Of a stretch of 64,000 nt of DNA, positions 54,492 to 62,597 are shown one piece after another; positions within the stretch are counted from its first letter, which is position 1, and every line of letters begins with the position of its first letter. The translations under genes and the position numbers were made by a program. The notes below the pieces were generated by a model. The model searched no databases, was not told where the DNA came from, and worked only from the letters and a program-made list of their open reading frames with translations. Where the stretch lies: positions 47,901-111,900 of the forward strand of contig NZ_BMSG01000027.1 in assembly GCF_014649035.1 (NCBI RefSeq), read 5' to 3'. The stretch comes from Streptomyces sindenensis. Its GTDB lineage: Bacteria; Actinomycetota; Actinomycetes; Streptomycetales; Streptomycetaceae.

Positions 54492-54923
54492 CTAGATCCG
54501 TTGGACCTGAAGGCGCAGTTGATCGACGGAACGCACACCGTCGTGCGCGGGACCCCTGATGGCGGCCGCCCCCGTGAGCGGGGCGGCGGGGACGAAGGCC
54601 ACGGGCGAGGGGACGGCCACGGGCGCGGACGACACCGGGAGCACGACGGCCACCGCGTGCGTCGAACCCCCGTGGCACGAGGAGCCCGGACCGCGGTCCG
54701 GCGCGGAAGCCAGTACGACCGGTTGGAAGGCCGCTTCGGGCGTCGGGGTGAACGTGCGGACGGCGGCCGCCTCGGCCTGACCCGCGGCGACCGGCACGAC
54801 GGCGGACGACGCGGCGGCCGAGCAGCAGAAGAGCGTGGCCAGCAGGAAGAGGACCCAGCCCAGGGCGAAGGGCGTGCGGGAGCCGTACCGCTGCCGGTCG
54901 GTCCGCGTGCTCACCCTGGTCAT
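54492..54923 (-). CDS. Small secreted or anchored protein, unknown
   Basis: A 143-residue protein with a basic N-terminus and one hydrophobic stretch (about 19-45, LGWVLFLLATLFCCSAAASSAVV) that could be a signal anchor. The rest is Ala/Pro/Val-rich and contains SSCHGGSTHAVAVVLP with one Cys and two His. It precedes the DUF3105-DUF305 pair on the same strand with a 127-bp gap, so it may belong to the same function. No family is recognised and coding character is moderate. Confidence 0.6.
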   Translation of the reverse strand: MTRVSTRTDRQRYGSRTPFALGWVLFLLATLFCCSAAASSAVVPVAAGQAEAAAVRTFTPTPEAAFQPVVLASAPDRGPGSSCHGGSTHAVAVVLPVSSAPVAVPSPVAFVPAAPLTGAAAIRGPAHDGVRSVDQLRLQVQRI

Positions 54924-55029
54924 CGCCCGTCATCGTAGTGGGTGTGTGAAGTTTCAAAGACAGTGGGTCGCGCCGTTCGCGGGACAGTGTGCCCGAGTCG
55001 TCGCCGCGAGGACAGGGGTCAAATATTTT

Positions 55030-55046
55030 ACAGGTGTAATACCTGT
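55030..55046. promoter_or_regulatory. Palindromic operator before FUSC-marR operon
   Basis: A perfect inverted repeat ACAGGT-N5-ACCTGT (with GTAAT between) lies 12 bp before the start codon of the FUSC gene, in an AT-rich stretch that should hold the promoter. It is a typical size and position for a MarR-family dimer site, and a MarR gene is the second gene of the operon, so autorepression is likely. Confidence 0.6.
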
Positions 55047-55058
55047 TAACTTATATGA

Positions 55059-56774
55059 GTGAGTGATACACCTGTCCGCCCCGGGCGGCCCTCCGTCCGC
55101 AGGCTCCCGAAGCTCCCACCGGCCGTCCGCGGCCTTCCGTCGGTCTCGGCCCTCCGGCTCTCGCCGCCCTCGGACACCTGGTTCAAGCCCGCGCTCAGCG
55201 TCGTCGTCGCCTCCGCCGTCCCCCATCTGACGCTTCTGGCCCTGGGCCGGCTGGACCTGGTCGTCTACACCATGGCCGGGTCGCTGTGCGCGCTCTACGG
55301 ACACGGCCTGCCGTACGCCCGGCGGGCCCGGGCCGTCGGGGGCGTGGTGCTCGGCATGGCCGCCGGGCTCGCCGTCTCCCTGGTCACCGCGTCGCTCACC
55401 GGCTCGACCGCCGTGCTCATCGCGGTCGGGGGGCTGCTCGCCGCCGTGCAGAAGGTGCTGTGCGACGCCGCCCGGATCGGGCCGCCCGGCCATGTGATCT
55501 TCACCTTCGTCAGCTCCGCCGCGCTCTTCGCCCCGCAACGCCCGGACCAGATCCCGGGCCACCTCGCGCTGACCCTCGGCGCGGGCGCGTTCGCCTGGCT
55601 GGTCACCCTCGCGCCCGCCCTGGTCCGCCGCGAGGGGCCCGAACGCCGGGCCGTCGCCCGCGCCCTGGAGGCCGCCGCGGTCTGTGCCGCCGACCCGGGC
55701 CCGCGTCACCGCAACGCCGCGGCCGCCGCCGTGCACGCCGCCTGGCGGTGCCTGCTCGCCTCCGGGCGCCCCACCCCCGTACGCCGGTCGCTGGAACGCC
55801 TGGTGGTGCGGGCCGAAACGGCCTTCGTGGCCCCGGGCTCCGGGGCCGGGGCGGCGGATCCGGAGCGGCTGCGCGCCTGGGCCGCCCTGACCCGGGGGCG
55901 GGGGCCCGTGCCCGCGCCCCCGCCGGCCCCCGGAACCGCCGACGAGCTGTACGGGATCGACGCCGAACGCGCCGCGCGGCGCGCCCGCGAAGGCCGCCGC
56001 ACCCTGCTGCGCGGCCTCGGCCCCGGATCCCCGCTGCTGCCGGTCGCCGTCCGCACCCTGATCGGCTGCGCGCTCGCCGGGTACCTCTGCGCCGCCCTCG
56101 GCGTCGGCCGCCCCTACTGGGCGATCGTCACCGCCGCCTCCCTCTGCCAGGCCAACCTCACCCTGTCGTGGAACCGCACCCTCCAGCGCACCCTCGGCAA
56201 CCTCCTGGGCGTGCTCGTCTTCGCCGCCGTGCTGCCGGTCTCCCGGACCGGCCCGCTCGCCCTCGTCTGCTGCTGCCTCTTCTTCGGCTTCGCCGCCGAG
56301 GCCCTCATCACCCGCAACTACTGGCTCGGCTCCGTCGCCGTCACCCCGATGGCCCTGCTGGTCCTGGAGTTCGGCGGCACCCACCCGGCCGGGGAGCTGA
56401 TCGGCGACCGGGTCCTGGACACCGTCCTCGGTGCGGCCGCCGGCTTCCTGGCGGCGACGCTCGTCACCAACCGGCGGGCGGCGGGCCGGGTCGAGCGGGC
56501 CCTCGACGCCACCGACCGGGCCCGCGCCGCCGCGGAGCGGACCGGCGCCGACCCCGCGGCCGCGCCCGCCGAGCGGGACCGGGCCCGCCGGGCGCTCACG
56601 GCGAGCCTCGTCGAACTGCGCGAGGCGGGTGACACCGCCGCGGGCGAATGGCGGCAGCGCGCCCTGCCCGAGCGGCGTCTTCTCGCGGCCGAGCGGGCCG
56701 GACACCGTACGCTCGCCGCGACAGCACAACGGCGCGGGCCCACGGCCCACGCCCCTTCGATCGGAGCGGAGTGA
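55059..56774 (+). CDS. FUSC-family aromatic acid exporter-like membrane protein
   Basis: A 571-residue membrane protein of the FUSC (fusaric acid resistance/aromatic acid exporter) type. Two sets of about five hydrophobic helices (about 45-165 and 320-450) are separated by a cytoplasmic helical region (about 175-310), the usual FUSC layout. The segment RPYWAIVTAASLCQANLTLSWNRTLQR is split over residues 344-371 and marks the second FUSC half. The start GTG 55059 has no ribosome site and sits right behind AT-rich promoter-like DNA, so the mRNA may be leaderless. Its stop overlaps the MarR start (GTGA). Confidence 0.85.
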   Translation: MSDTPVRPGRPSVRRLPKLPPAVRGLPSVSALRLSPPSDTWFKPALSVVVASAVPHLTLLALGRLDLVVYTMAGSLCALYGHGLPYARRARAVGGVVLGMAAGLAVSLVTASLTGSTAVLIAVGGLLAAVQKVLCDAARIGPPGHVIFTFVSSAALFAPQRPDQIPGHLALTLGAGAFAWLVTLAPALVRREGPERRAVARALEAAAVCAADPGPRHRNAAAAAVHAAWRCLLASGRPTPVRRSLERLVVRAETAFVAPGSGAGAADPERLRAWAALTRGRGPVPAPPPAPGTADELYGIDAERAARRAREGRRTLLRGLGPGSPLLPVAVRTLIGCALAGYLCAALGVGRPYWAIVTAASLCQANLTLSWNRTLQRTLGNLLGVLVFAAVLPVSRTGPLALVCCCLFFGFAAEALITRNYWLGSVAVTPMALLVLEFGGTHPAGELIGDRVLDTVLGAAAGFLAATLVTNRRAAGRVERALDATDRARAAAERTGADPAAAPAERDRARRALTASLVELREAGDTAAGEWRQRALPERRLLAAERAGHRTLAATAQRRGPTAHAPSIGAE

Positions 56775-57277
56775 CCGACGACATCGTTGCCTCGGTGGTC
56801 CGGCAGTGGCAGGCCGTCAACCCCGGGCTCGACACCGGGCCGATGGAGATCATCGGCCGGATCAACCGCTGCGCCGCCCTGCTCCAGCAGGCGGAGGACG
56901 CCCCGCTGCGCGCCGCCGGGCTGACCCGCGCCGAATTCGACCTCCTCGGCGCCGTACGCCGGACCGACCGGGAGCTGACCCCCGGCGAGCTGGCCCGCGA
57001 GACCTTCTCCTCCGGAGCCGCCGTCACCAAACGGCTGCGCGTCCTGAAGGACCGTGCCCTCGTCGAGCGCCGGGGTGACGACCGCGACCGGCGGGTCGCC
57101 CATGTCCGTCTCACCGACGAGGGGCGGGCCCTGGTCGACCGGCTGCTGCCCGAGCAGCTCGCGTACGAACGCTCGGTGCTGGCCGGGCTCGACCGGCCCG
57201 GCCGCGATGAACTCGCGTCCCGGCTGAGCGAGTTGCTCGTCCAGCTGGAAGGGCGCCTCGGGGGCGCCCGCCGCTGA
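56771..57277 (+). CDS. MarR-family transcriptional regulator
   Basis: A 168-residue winged-helix regulator. The helices EFDLLGAVRRTDRELTPGEL, the recognition helix SSGAAVTKRLRVLKDRALV and the wing RRGDDRDRRVAHVRLTDEG are typical of MarR. GTG 56771 overlaps the FUSC stop. It probably represses its own operon through the palindrome at 55030-55046 until a phenolic or similar ligand binds. No redox cysteine of the OhrR type is seen. Confidence 0.93.
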   Translation: MTDDIVASVVRQWQAVNPGLDTGPMEIIGRINRCAALLQQAEDAPLRAAGLTRAEFDLLGAVRRTDRELTPGELARETFSSGAAVTKRLRVLKDRALVERRGDDRDRRVAHVRLTDEGRALVDRLLPEQLAYERSVLAGLDRPGRDELASRLSELLVQLEGRLGGARR

Positions 57278-57741
57278 CCCCGAGGCCCGCTTAGGTGGCG
57301 GGCTCCGCATATGCGTCAGCGCGGCGAAATTCCCCATCACCCCTCCGTCGGCCGGGAATCTGCTCCTTTCGATCCGGTTCGATCACCTGTGCCTCTGGCT
57401 GATTCTGTGCGGTCACAGGGAGAGGTTATGGGGGGTTTTCGTTCGATAGGTCGCTTGTTCGGCGACGAAGACCCCTCCTTTCGCATGCCTGCGAGCCGGT
57501 AGAGGGGCTGTTTTCTGCCGTCGCTACTCCCCGCACATGCTCCACAGCGCTCAGTGCAAAAACTGGTGAGTGTATTCCTCCCGGCGGGCATCCGCAGGGG
57601 GTTGGGTGAATATGCCGAAGCACTGTTCTGATCTGGCTAAGCTCACGCGCAGTGAAGTCGAGTTGAGATGAATTCGAGCACTTGTCCTAAGTCTCCGCTC
57701 ACGTGCGCATACATCCCGGAATCAACCGCCAGAGGGTTTAG
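57278..57741. other. 464-bp non-coding stretch before the conservon
   Basis: AT-richer than its surroundings. A weak stem (GCCCGC/GCGGGC, 57285-57303) may end the FUSC-marR message. The rest presumably holds the conservon promoter, but I cannot point to clear -35/-10 boxes. The short open frames here (for example 57311-57502) lack ribosome sites and coding bias. Confidence 0.6.
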
Positions 57742-59379
57742 ATGGTCCGTGTTGAATCACCGCCGACCGACAGAGAAGTTCCCGTCGTCCGCGTAGTCCT
57801 GCTGCCCGTGGTCCTGCTCCTCGGCGCGACCGCCGCCGGGTCGGCCCTGGTCGCACCGGCCGCGCGGATACCAGTCGCCGTGTGCGGCGCGATCACCACG
57901 CTCGTGGTCGCCGTGCTCACCGTGGCGCTCCACCGCGCCCGACGCGCCACGCGCGTCCAGCGTGCCGAGCACGAACAGCGCATCGCCTACCTGGAACACC
58001 GCATCCACTCGCACGACGCCGAGACGGTGCGGCTCACCAAGGAAGTCATGCCCGCCGCCATCCGGCGGCTGCGCGTGGGCAATTCGCCCGACGAGGTGAT
58101 GCGCGACATCGTCGACGCGGACGCGGCCAACCGCCATCTGCCCAAGGCGCTGCGCGAGCAGATCTACCAGGTCCTCGAAGTCATCGACAACGAGGAGGCC
58201 CGGCGTGACTCCGCCCAGCGCGCCTTCGTCAGCGTCGCCCGCCGCGTCCAGGCGATCGTGCACCGCCAGGCCAGTGAACTGCGGGAGATGGAGGACCACT
58301 ACGGGCGCAACCCCGAGGTCTTCGACGACCTGCTGCGCATCGACCACGGCACCGCGCTGATCGGCCGGCTCGCCGACTCCATCGCCGTGCTCGGCGGCGC
58401 CCGCCCCAGCCGCCAGTGGCCCAAGCCCGTACCGCTGTTCAGCGTGTTGCGCGGCGCGATGTCCCGCATCCTGGAGTACCAGCGCGTCGATCTGCACTCG
58501 ATCGCCAAGGTCGCCATCGTCGGCACCTCCGTCGAACCGCTCATCCACGCCTGCGCCGAACTCCTCGACAACGCGACCCGCTACTCGCCGCCCCAGACCC
58601 GGGTGCACGTCACCGCGGTCGAGGTGCAGACGGGCATCGCCATCGAGATCGAGGACGGCGGCGTCAGCCTCAGCGAGGAGGCCCGCGCCCGCGCCGAGAA
58701 CATGCTCGCCCAGGCCCAGGCCGGCATCAACATGAACGACCTCGGGGAGTCCCCGCGCCTCGGCATGGCCGTCGTCGGCCGGCTCTCCCGCATGTACCAG
58801 CTCCAGGTGTCGCTGCGTCAGTCCGCGTACGGCGGCGTCCGCGCCGTCCTCATCGTGCCGCGCGAGATGATCACCACCGGGCCCGCCCCGGGCATCGCCC
58901 ACGGCATCGGCGCCACCTCCCGGCCCACCAGCTCCCTGGACATGTCGCAGCTCCAGCACGTGGTGCCGCCGCCCGGCAAGCGCAAGCCCAAGCCCGCCGC
59001 CACCGGTCCCGTGCCCTCCGTGGCCGCACCGGTCCCCACCGGCGCCCCCGCGGCCGCGCGCCCGGCCCCTCCCACGGCCGCCATGGAGGACGACGTTCCC
59101 GTGGTCACCGAGTGGACCGAGAACGGGCTGCCGCAGCGCCGCAGCCGGGGCCGTGCCCCGCTCGGCTCGCACAACCTCCCGCAGCAGCCCACGCCGCCCC
59201 CCGCCCCCGCGAACGGCTTCCAGCCCGACCCGGGCGAGGGCACGGACGGCGGACGCGGCGAGGAGAAGCCCCCCGGCCTCTGGCTGGAGGCCTTCACCAA
59301 GGCCGTCAACGGCGTACCGCAGGAACGAAAGCACGGCGAAGACTCCGATGACGCGTGGGACAAGGGAGACCTGAAGTGA
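57742..59379 (+). CDS. cvnA: Conservon sensor kinase-like protein CvnA
   Basis: A 545-residue membrane protein with two hydrophobic segments near the N-terminus (about 15-37 and 42-63), a helical coiled region and a histidine-kinase-type ATPase domain with N-box ELLDNATRYSPP. A G-box-like GMAVVGRLSRMY is also present. It has no large extracellular sensor and I see no clear phosphoacceptor H-box, which fits CvnA proteins. The C-terminal 160 residues are proline-rich and disordered. It is the first gene of a conservon whose members form a membrane-associated complex likened to eukaryotic G-protein-coupled signalling. Its stop overlaps cvnB (GTGA). Confidence 0.9.
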   Translation: MVRVESPPTDREVPVVRVVLLPVVLLLGATAAGSALVAPAARIPVAVCGAITTLVVAVLTVALHRARRATRVQRAEHEQRIAYLEHRIHSHDAETVRLTKEVMPAAIRRLRVGNSPDEVMRDIVDADAANRHLPKALREQIYQVLEVIDNEEARRDSAQRAFVSVARRVQAIVHRQASELREMEDHYGRNPEVFDDLLRIDHGTALIGRLADSIAVLGGARPSRQWPKPVPLFSVLRGAMSRILEYQRVDLHSIAKVAIVGTSVEPLIHACAELLDNATRYSPPQTRVHVTAVEVQTGIAIEIEDGGVSLSEEARARAENMLAQAQAGINMNDLGESPRLGMAVVGRLSRMYQLQVSLRQSAYGGVRAVLIVPREMITTGPAPGIAHGIGATSRPTSSLDMSQLQHVVPPPGKRKPKPAATGPVPSVAAPVPTGAPAAARPAPPTAAMEDDVPVVTEWTENGLPQRRSRGRAPLGSHNLPQQPTPPPAPANGFQPDPGEGTDGGRGEEKPPGLWLEAFTKAVNGVPQERKHGEDSDDAWDKGDLK

Positions 59380-59783
59380 TCCAGCAGCGGGGAAACATGG
59401 ACTGGATGCTCAAGGAGCTGGCCGACGACGTTCCGAGCATCCACCAGATCGTGGTGCTCTCGTCGGACGGCCTGCGCATCGCGATGCACGGCGGCGACCC
59501 CGACGTCGCCGACCGGCTCGCCGCGGCCTGTGCCGGACTCCAGAGCCTGGCCGCCGCGGTGGCCACCGAGATCCCGTACAGCGACGGACTGATGAAGCTC
59601 GTGGTCATCGAGGTCACGGGCGGGTTCTTCTACCTGATGGCGGCCGGCACCGGCGCGTATCTCGCGGTCCTGGCCGGCGAGACCGTGGACGCCGGACTGG
59701 TCGGGGCCCGGATGCGGGACATGGTCGTGCGGATCGGAGCCCACCTGACCAGCCCGCCCCGCCACGGCGGGCAGTCCGGATGA
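59376..59783 (+). CDS. cvnB: Roadblock/LC7 protein CvnB
   Basis: A 135-residue Roadblock/LC7 domain protein, the fold of small-GTPase regulators such as MglB. It contains SIHQIVVLSSDGLRIAMHG and MKLVVIEVTGGFFYLMAAG strands. It is expected to bind and regulate the CvnD GTPase. GTG 59376 with GGGAG upstream is preferred and overlaps the cvnA stop. Its stop overlaps the cvnC start (ATGA). Confidence 0.92.
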   Translation: MIQQRGNMDWMLKELADDVPSIHQIVVLSSDGLRIAMHGGDPDVADRLAAACAGLQSLAAAVATEIPYSDGLMKLVVIEVTGGFFYLMAAGTGAYLAVLAGETVDAGLVGARMRDMVVRIGAHLTSPPRHGGQSG

Positions 59784-60151
59784 GTGGACCTCGACGAGAA
59801 CGCCGCAAGACCGACCCGGATCTCCTCGATCCGGAACGGCTGTACGTGATCACCGGCGATCTCGACGACAGCGAACGGGCCGCGCTCGACCTGGTCACGA
59901 TGGTCGTCGCGCAGGCGGAGCCGTCGCCGACGTTCCAGCCCGAACAGGCCGCGATCCTGCGGCTCTGTCAGGCCCCGTTGTCCGTCGCCGAGATCTCCGC
60001 CTACCTCGGCCTGCCGTTCAGCGTGGTCACCTCGCTCCTGAGCGATCTCCTGGCCACCGAACTCATCGAGTCGCGCGCGCCGATCGTCCGCGCCACTCTC
60101 CCCGACAGGTCCCTTCTCGAAGCGGTGATGCATGGACTTCAGAAGCTCTGA
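59780..60151 (+). CDS. cvnC: DUF742 protein CvnC
   Basis: A 123-residue protein of the DUF742 family, which has a winged-helix-like fold (AEISAYLGLPFSVVTSLLSDL). It begins with a charged segment and LYVITGDL, typical of the family. In conservons it joins CvnA, CvnB and CvnD in a complex. It overlaps cvnB by ATGA and cvnD by 20 bp. Confidence 0.93.
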   Translation: MSGPRRERRKTDPDLLDPERLYVITGDLDDSERAALDLVTMVVAQAEPSPTFQPEQAAILRLCQAPLSVAEISAYLGLPFSVVTSLLSDLLATELIESRAPIVRATLPDRSLLEAVMHGLQKL

Positions 60152-60746
60152 CACGATCACCGGACCCCGCACCGAGGACGTCCTCCCCACCACGGCCACC
60201 GCCGCGGTGAAGGTCGTGATCGTCGGAGGGTTCGGCGTCGGCAAGACGACCATGGTCGGCTCGGTGAGCGAGATCCGGCCACTCACGACAGAAGAGACCA
60301 TGACCCAGGCCGGCGTCGGCGTGGACGACAACGCCGGGGTGGAGACGAAGACCGCCACCACCGTGGCCATGGACTTCGGACGGATCAGCCTCAGCGAGGA
60401 ACTGATCCTCTACCTGTTCGGCACCCCCGGCCAGGAGCGCTTCTGGTTCCTGTGGAACGGCCTCTTCGAAGGCGCCCTCGGCGCGGTCGTCCTCATCGAC
60501 ACGAGACGGCTCGAAGTCAGCTTCGACGTCATCGGCCGACTGGAGGAGCGCGGAGTGCCGTTCGTGGTGGCCGTGAACACCTTCCCCGACGCGCCGCACC
60601 ACCCGGTCGAGGCCCTGCGCAGCGCCCTCGACCTGCCGGACGAGGTCCCGATGATCGACTGCGATGCCCGGCTGCGGGCCTCCAGCCGCGATGTGCTGAT
60701 GACCCTGATGCGCTACCTGCACAGCCTGGCCGTCCCCCTCGCCTGA
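60132..60746 (+). CDS. cvnD: Conservon small GTPase CvnD
   Basis: A 204-residue Ras-like GTPase. The P-loop GGFGVGKTT is near residue 32, the switch II motif GTPGQERFWF follows, and the base-recognition VVAVNTFP replaces the usual N-K-x-D, which is normal in this bacterial family. It is the effector switch of the conservon, with CvnB as likely regulator. It starts inside the end of cvnC. A strong hairpin separates it from the P450 gene that follows. Confidence 0.93.
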   Translation: MDFRSSDTITGPRTEDVLPTTATAAVKVVIVGGFGVGKTTMVGSVSEIRPLTTEETMTQAGVGVDDNAGVETKTATTVAMDFGRISLSEELILYLFGTPGQERFWFLWNGLFEGALGAVVLIDTRRLEVSFDVIGRLEERGVPFVVAVNTFPDAPHHPVEALRSALDLPDEVPMIDCDARLRASSRDVLMTLMRYLHSLAVPLA

Positions 60747-60780
60747 CACCCCCGCCCCCGGGCCCGGCGACGGGACCGCC

Positions 60781-60817
60781 CCGGGGGCGTACGCCATCCC
60801 CCGGCGTACGCCCCCGG
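60781..60817 (+). terminator. Hairpin between cvnD and the conservon P450
   Basis: A perfect 15-bp stem with a 7-nt loop (ATCCCCC) lies 34 bp after the cvnD stop and 77 bp before the P450 start. It probably ends or attenuates cvnABCD transcription. Confidence 0.7.
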
Positions 60818-60893
60818 CCGGTCCGCACCCGAACGCCCCGTCCCGCCCGCCCGTCTGCGCACCAGACCTGGAATCCTGATCCCTGGAGCCCCC

Positions 60894-62474
60894 GTGACAA
60901 CCCCGTTCCACCACGAACCCGGCGCTGTGCCCCCGCCCCAGTGCCCGGCCCACAACCTCGACATCGGCCCCGGCGGACTGCGCCGGCTCTACGGCCCCGA
61001 GGCGGAGAACAACCCCGCCGGCCTCTACGACAAGCTCCGCGCCGAACACGGCACGGTCGCCCCCGTCCTGCTCCACGGCGACGTCCCCGCCTGGCTCGTC
61101 CTCGGCCACAGCGAGAACCTCCACCTCACCCGGACGCCGTCCCAGTTCTCCCGGGACTCGCGGCGCTGGCGCGCCCTCCAGGACGGCAGTGTCGCCCCCG
61201 ACCACCCGCTCGCCCCGATCTTCACCTGGCAGCCCGTCTGCGTCTTCGCCGACGGCGCCAAGCACGAGCGCCAGCGCGGCGCGGTCACCGACAGCATGGA
61301 GCGGATCGACACCCGCGGCGTGCGCCGCCACATCAACCGGTTCAGTAACCGCCTCGTCAACGACTTCTGCGAGAAGGGCACCGCCGACCTGGTCAGCCAG
61401 TTCGCGGAGCACCTGCCGATGATGGTGATGTGCGCGATCTTCGGCATGCCCGAGGAGTACGACGAGCGCCTCGTCCAGGCCGCCCGCGACATGACCCGCG
61501 GCACCGAGACCGCCGTGGCCAGCAACGCCCACATCGTGGCCGTGCTGACCCGCCTCGTCGAGCGCCGCCGCGCCGAACCGGCCCACGACTTCGCCAGCTG
61601 GCTGGTCGAGCACCCCGCGACGATGACCGACATCGAGGTCGTCGAGCACCTGCGCCTCATCCTCATCGCCGCGTACGAGTCCACCGCCAACCTCATCGCC
61701 AACGTGCTGCGCATGGTCCTCACCGACCCGCGCTTCCGCGCCCGGCTCAGCGGCGGGCACATGACCGTCCCCGAGGCGGTCGAGCAGACCCTGTGGGACG
61801 AGCCGCCGTTCACCGCCGTCTTCGGCCGCTGGGCCGTCGGCGACACCGAGCTGGGCGGCCAGCAGATCAAGGCGGGCGACGCCCTCCTCGTCGGGATCGC
61901 CCCGGCCAACACCGACCCCGTCGTCCGCCCCGACCTGAACGCCGACATGGGCGGCAACCGCGCCCACCTCGCCTTCAGCGGCGGCCCCCACGAATGCCCC
62001 GGACAGGACATCGGCCGTGCCATCGCCGATGTCGGCGTCGACGCGCTGCTGATGCGCCTGCCCGACCTGGAACTCGGCGTGGGGGAGAGCGAACTGCGCT
62101 GGGTCGGCAACATCATGTCCCGCCATCTGGTCGAGCTCCCCGTGACGTTCGCCCCCAGTCCCCAGCAGAAGCTGGACGCCGACCCGCTCACCGTGATGGC
62201 CCGCACCCCCCGCCCGGCCGACGCCTGGGAGATCTCCTCCCCGGCCAGGACCGTCCCCGAGCCCCGGCACGAGGCGGCGGCCGGAGCGCGGCCCGCCCAC
62301 GCTTCGGGCGCCGCCCCCCGGCCCGTCCCGGCCGCCGCACCCCCGGCGGCCCAGCCGGTTCCCGTCACCCCCGCTCCCGAGACGGCCCCGGTCGCGACGA
62401 TCCCGCGCCAGCGCCGCCCGGCAGCCCCCGCCCGGCTCTGGCAGGCCGTCACCCGCTGGTGGAACGGCTACTGA
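60894..62474 (+). CDS. Conservon CYP157-type cytochrome P450 (CvnE-like)
   Basis: A 526-residue P450. The heme motif is FSGGPHECPGQD with Cys368. The K-helix reads EQTLW (297-301) in place of ExxR, which identifies the CYP157 family. The I-helix AAYEST is also divergent. Beyond the P450 fold there is an extra proline and alanine-rich tail of about 100 residues (about 425-526) ending in a tryptophan-rich tip (LWQAVTRWWNGY). GTG 60894 has GGAG 7 nt upstream. It follows cvnABCD as usual for conservon-linked P450s, but no CYP154 partner follows here. Confidence 0.9.
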   Translation: MTTPFHHEPGAVPPPQCPAHNLDIGPGGLRRLYGPEAENNPAGLYDKLRAEHGTVAPVLLHGDVPAWLVLGHSENLHLTRTPSQFSRDSRRWRALQDGSVAPDHPLAPIFTWQPVCVFADGAKHERQRGAVTDSMERIDTRGVRRHINRFSNRLVNDFCEKGTADLVSQFAEHLPMMVMCAIFGMPEEYDERLVQAARDMTRGTETAVASNAHIVAVLTRLVERRRAEPAHDFASWLVEHPATMTDIEVVEHLRLILIAAYESTANLIANVLRMVLTDPRFRARLSGGHMTVPEAVEQTLWDEPPFTAVFGRWAVGDTELGGQQIKAGDALLVGIAPANTDPVVRPDLNADMGGNRAHLAFSGGPHECPGQDIGRAIADVGVDALLMRLPDLELGVGESELRWVGNIMSRHLVELPVTFAPSPQQKLDADPLTVMARTPRPADAWEISSPARTVPEPRHEAAAGARPAHASGAAPRPVPAAAPPAAQPVPVTPAPETAPVATIPRQRRPAAPARLWQAVTRWWNGY

Positions 62475-62597
62475 CCCGCCGACCTCCCTTCCGGCCGCGG
62501 CGGCCCCGGATCACGCCCACGGGCCCGGGGCCGCCGCGTCGCGCGCCGGGCGCGGTCCTCCCCGGACGGCTCCGGCCTGCCCGTACCATCGAGCAGC

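Noticed and set aside
57311..57502. 63-codon ORF upstream of the conservon
   Set aside because: No ribosome site and AT-rich, non-coding codon pattern; more likely regulatory DNA.
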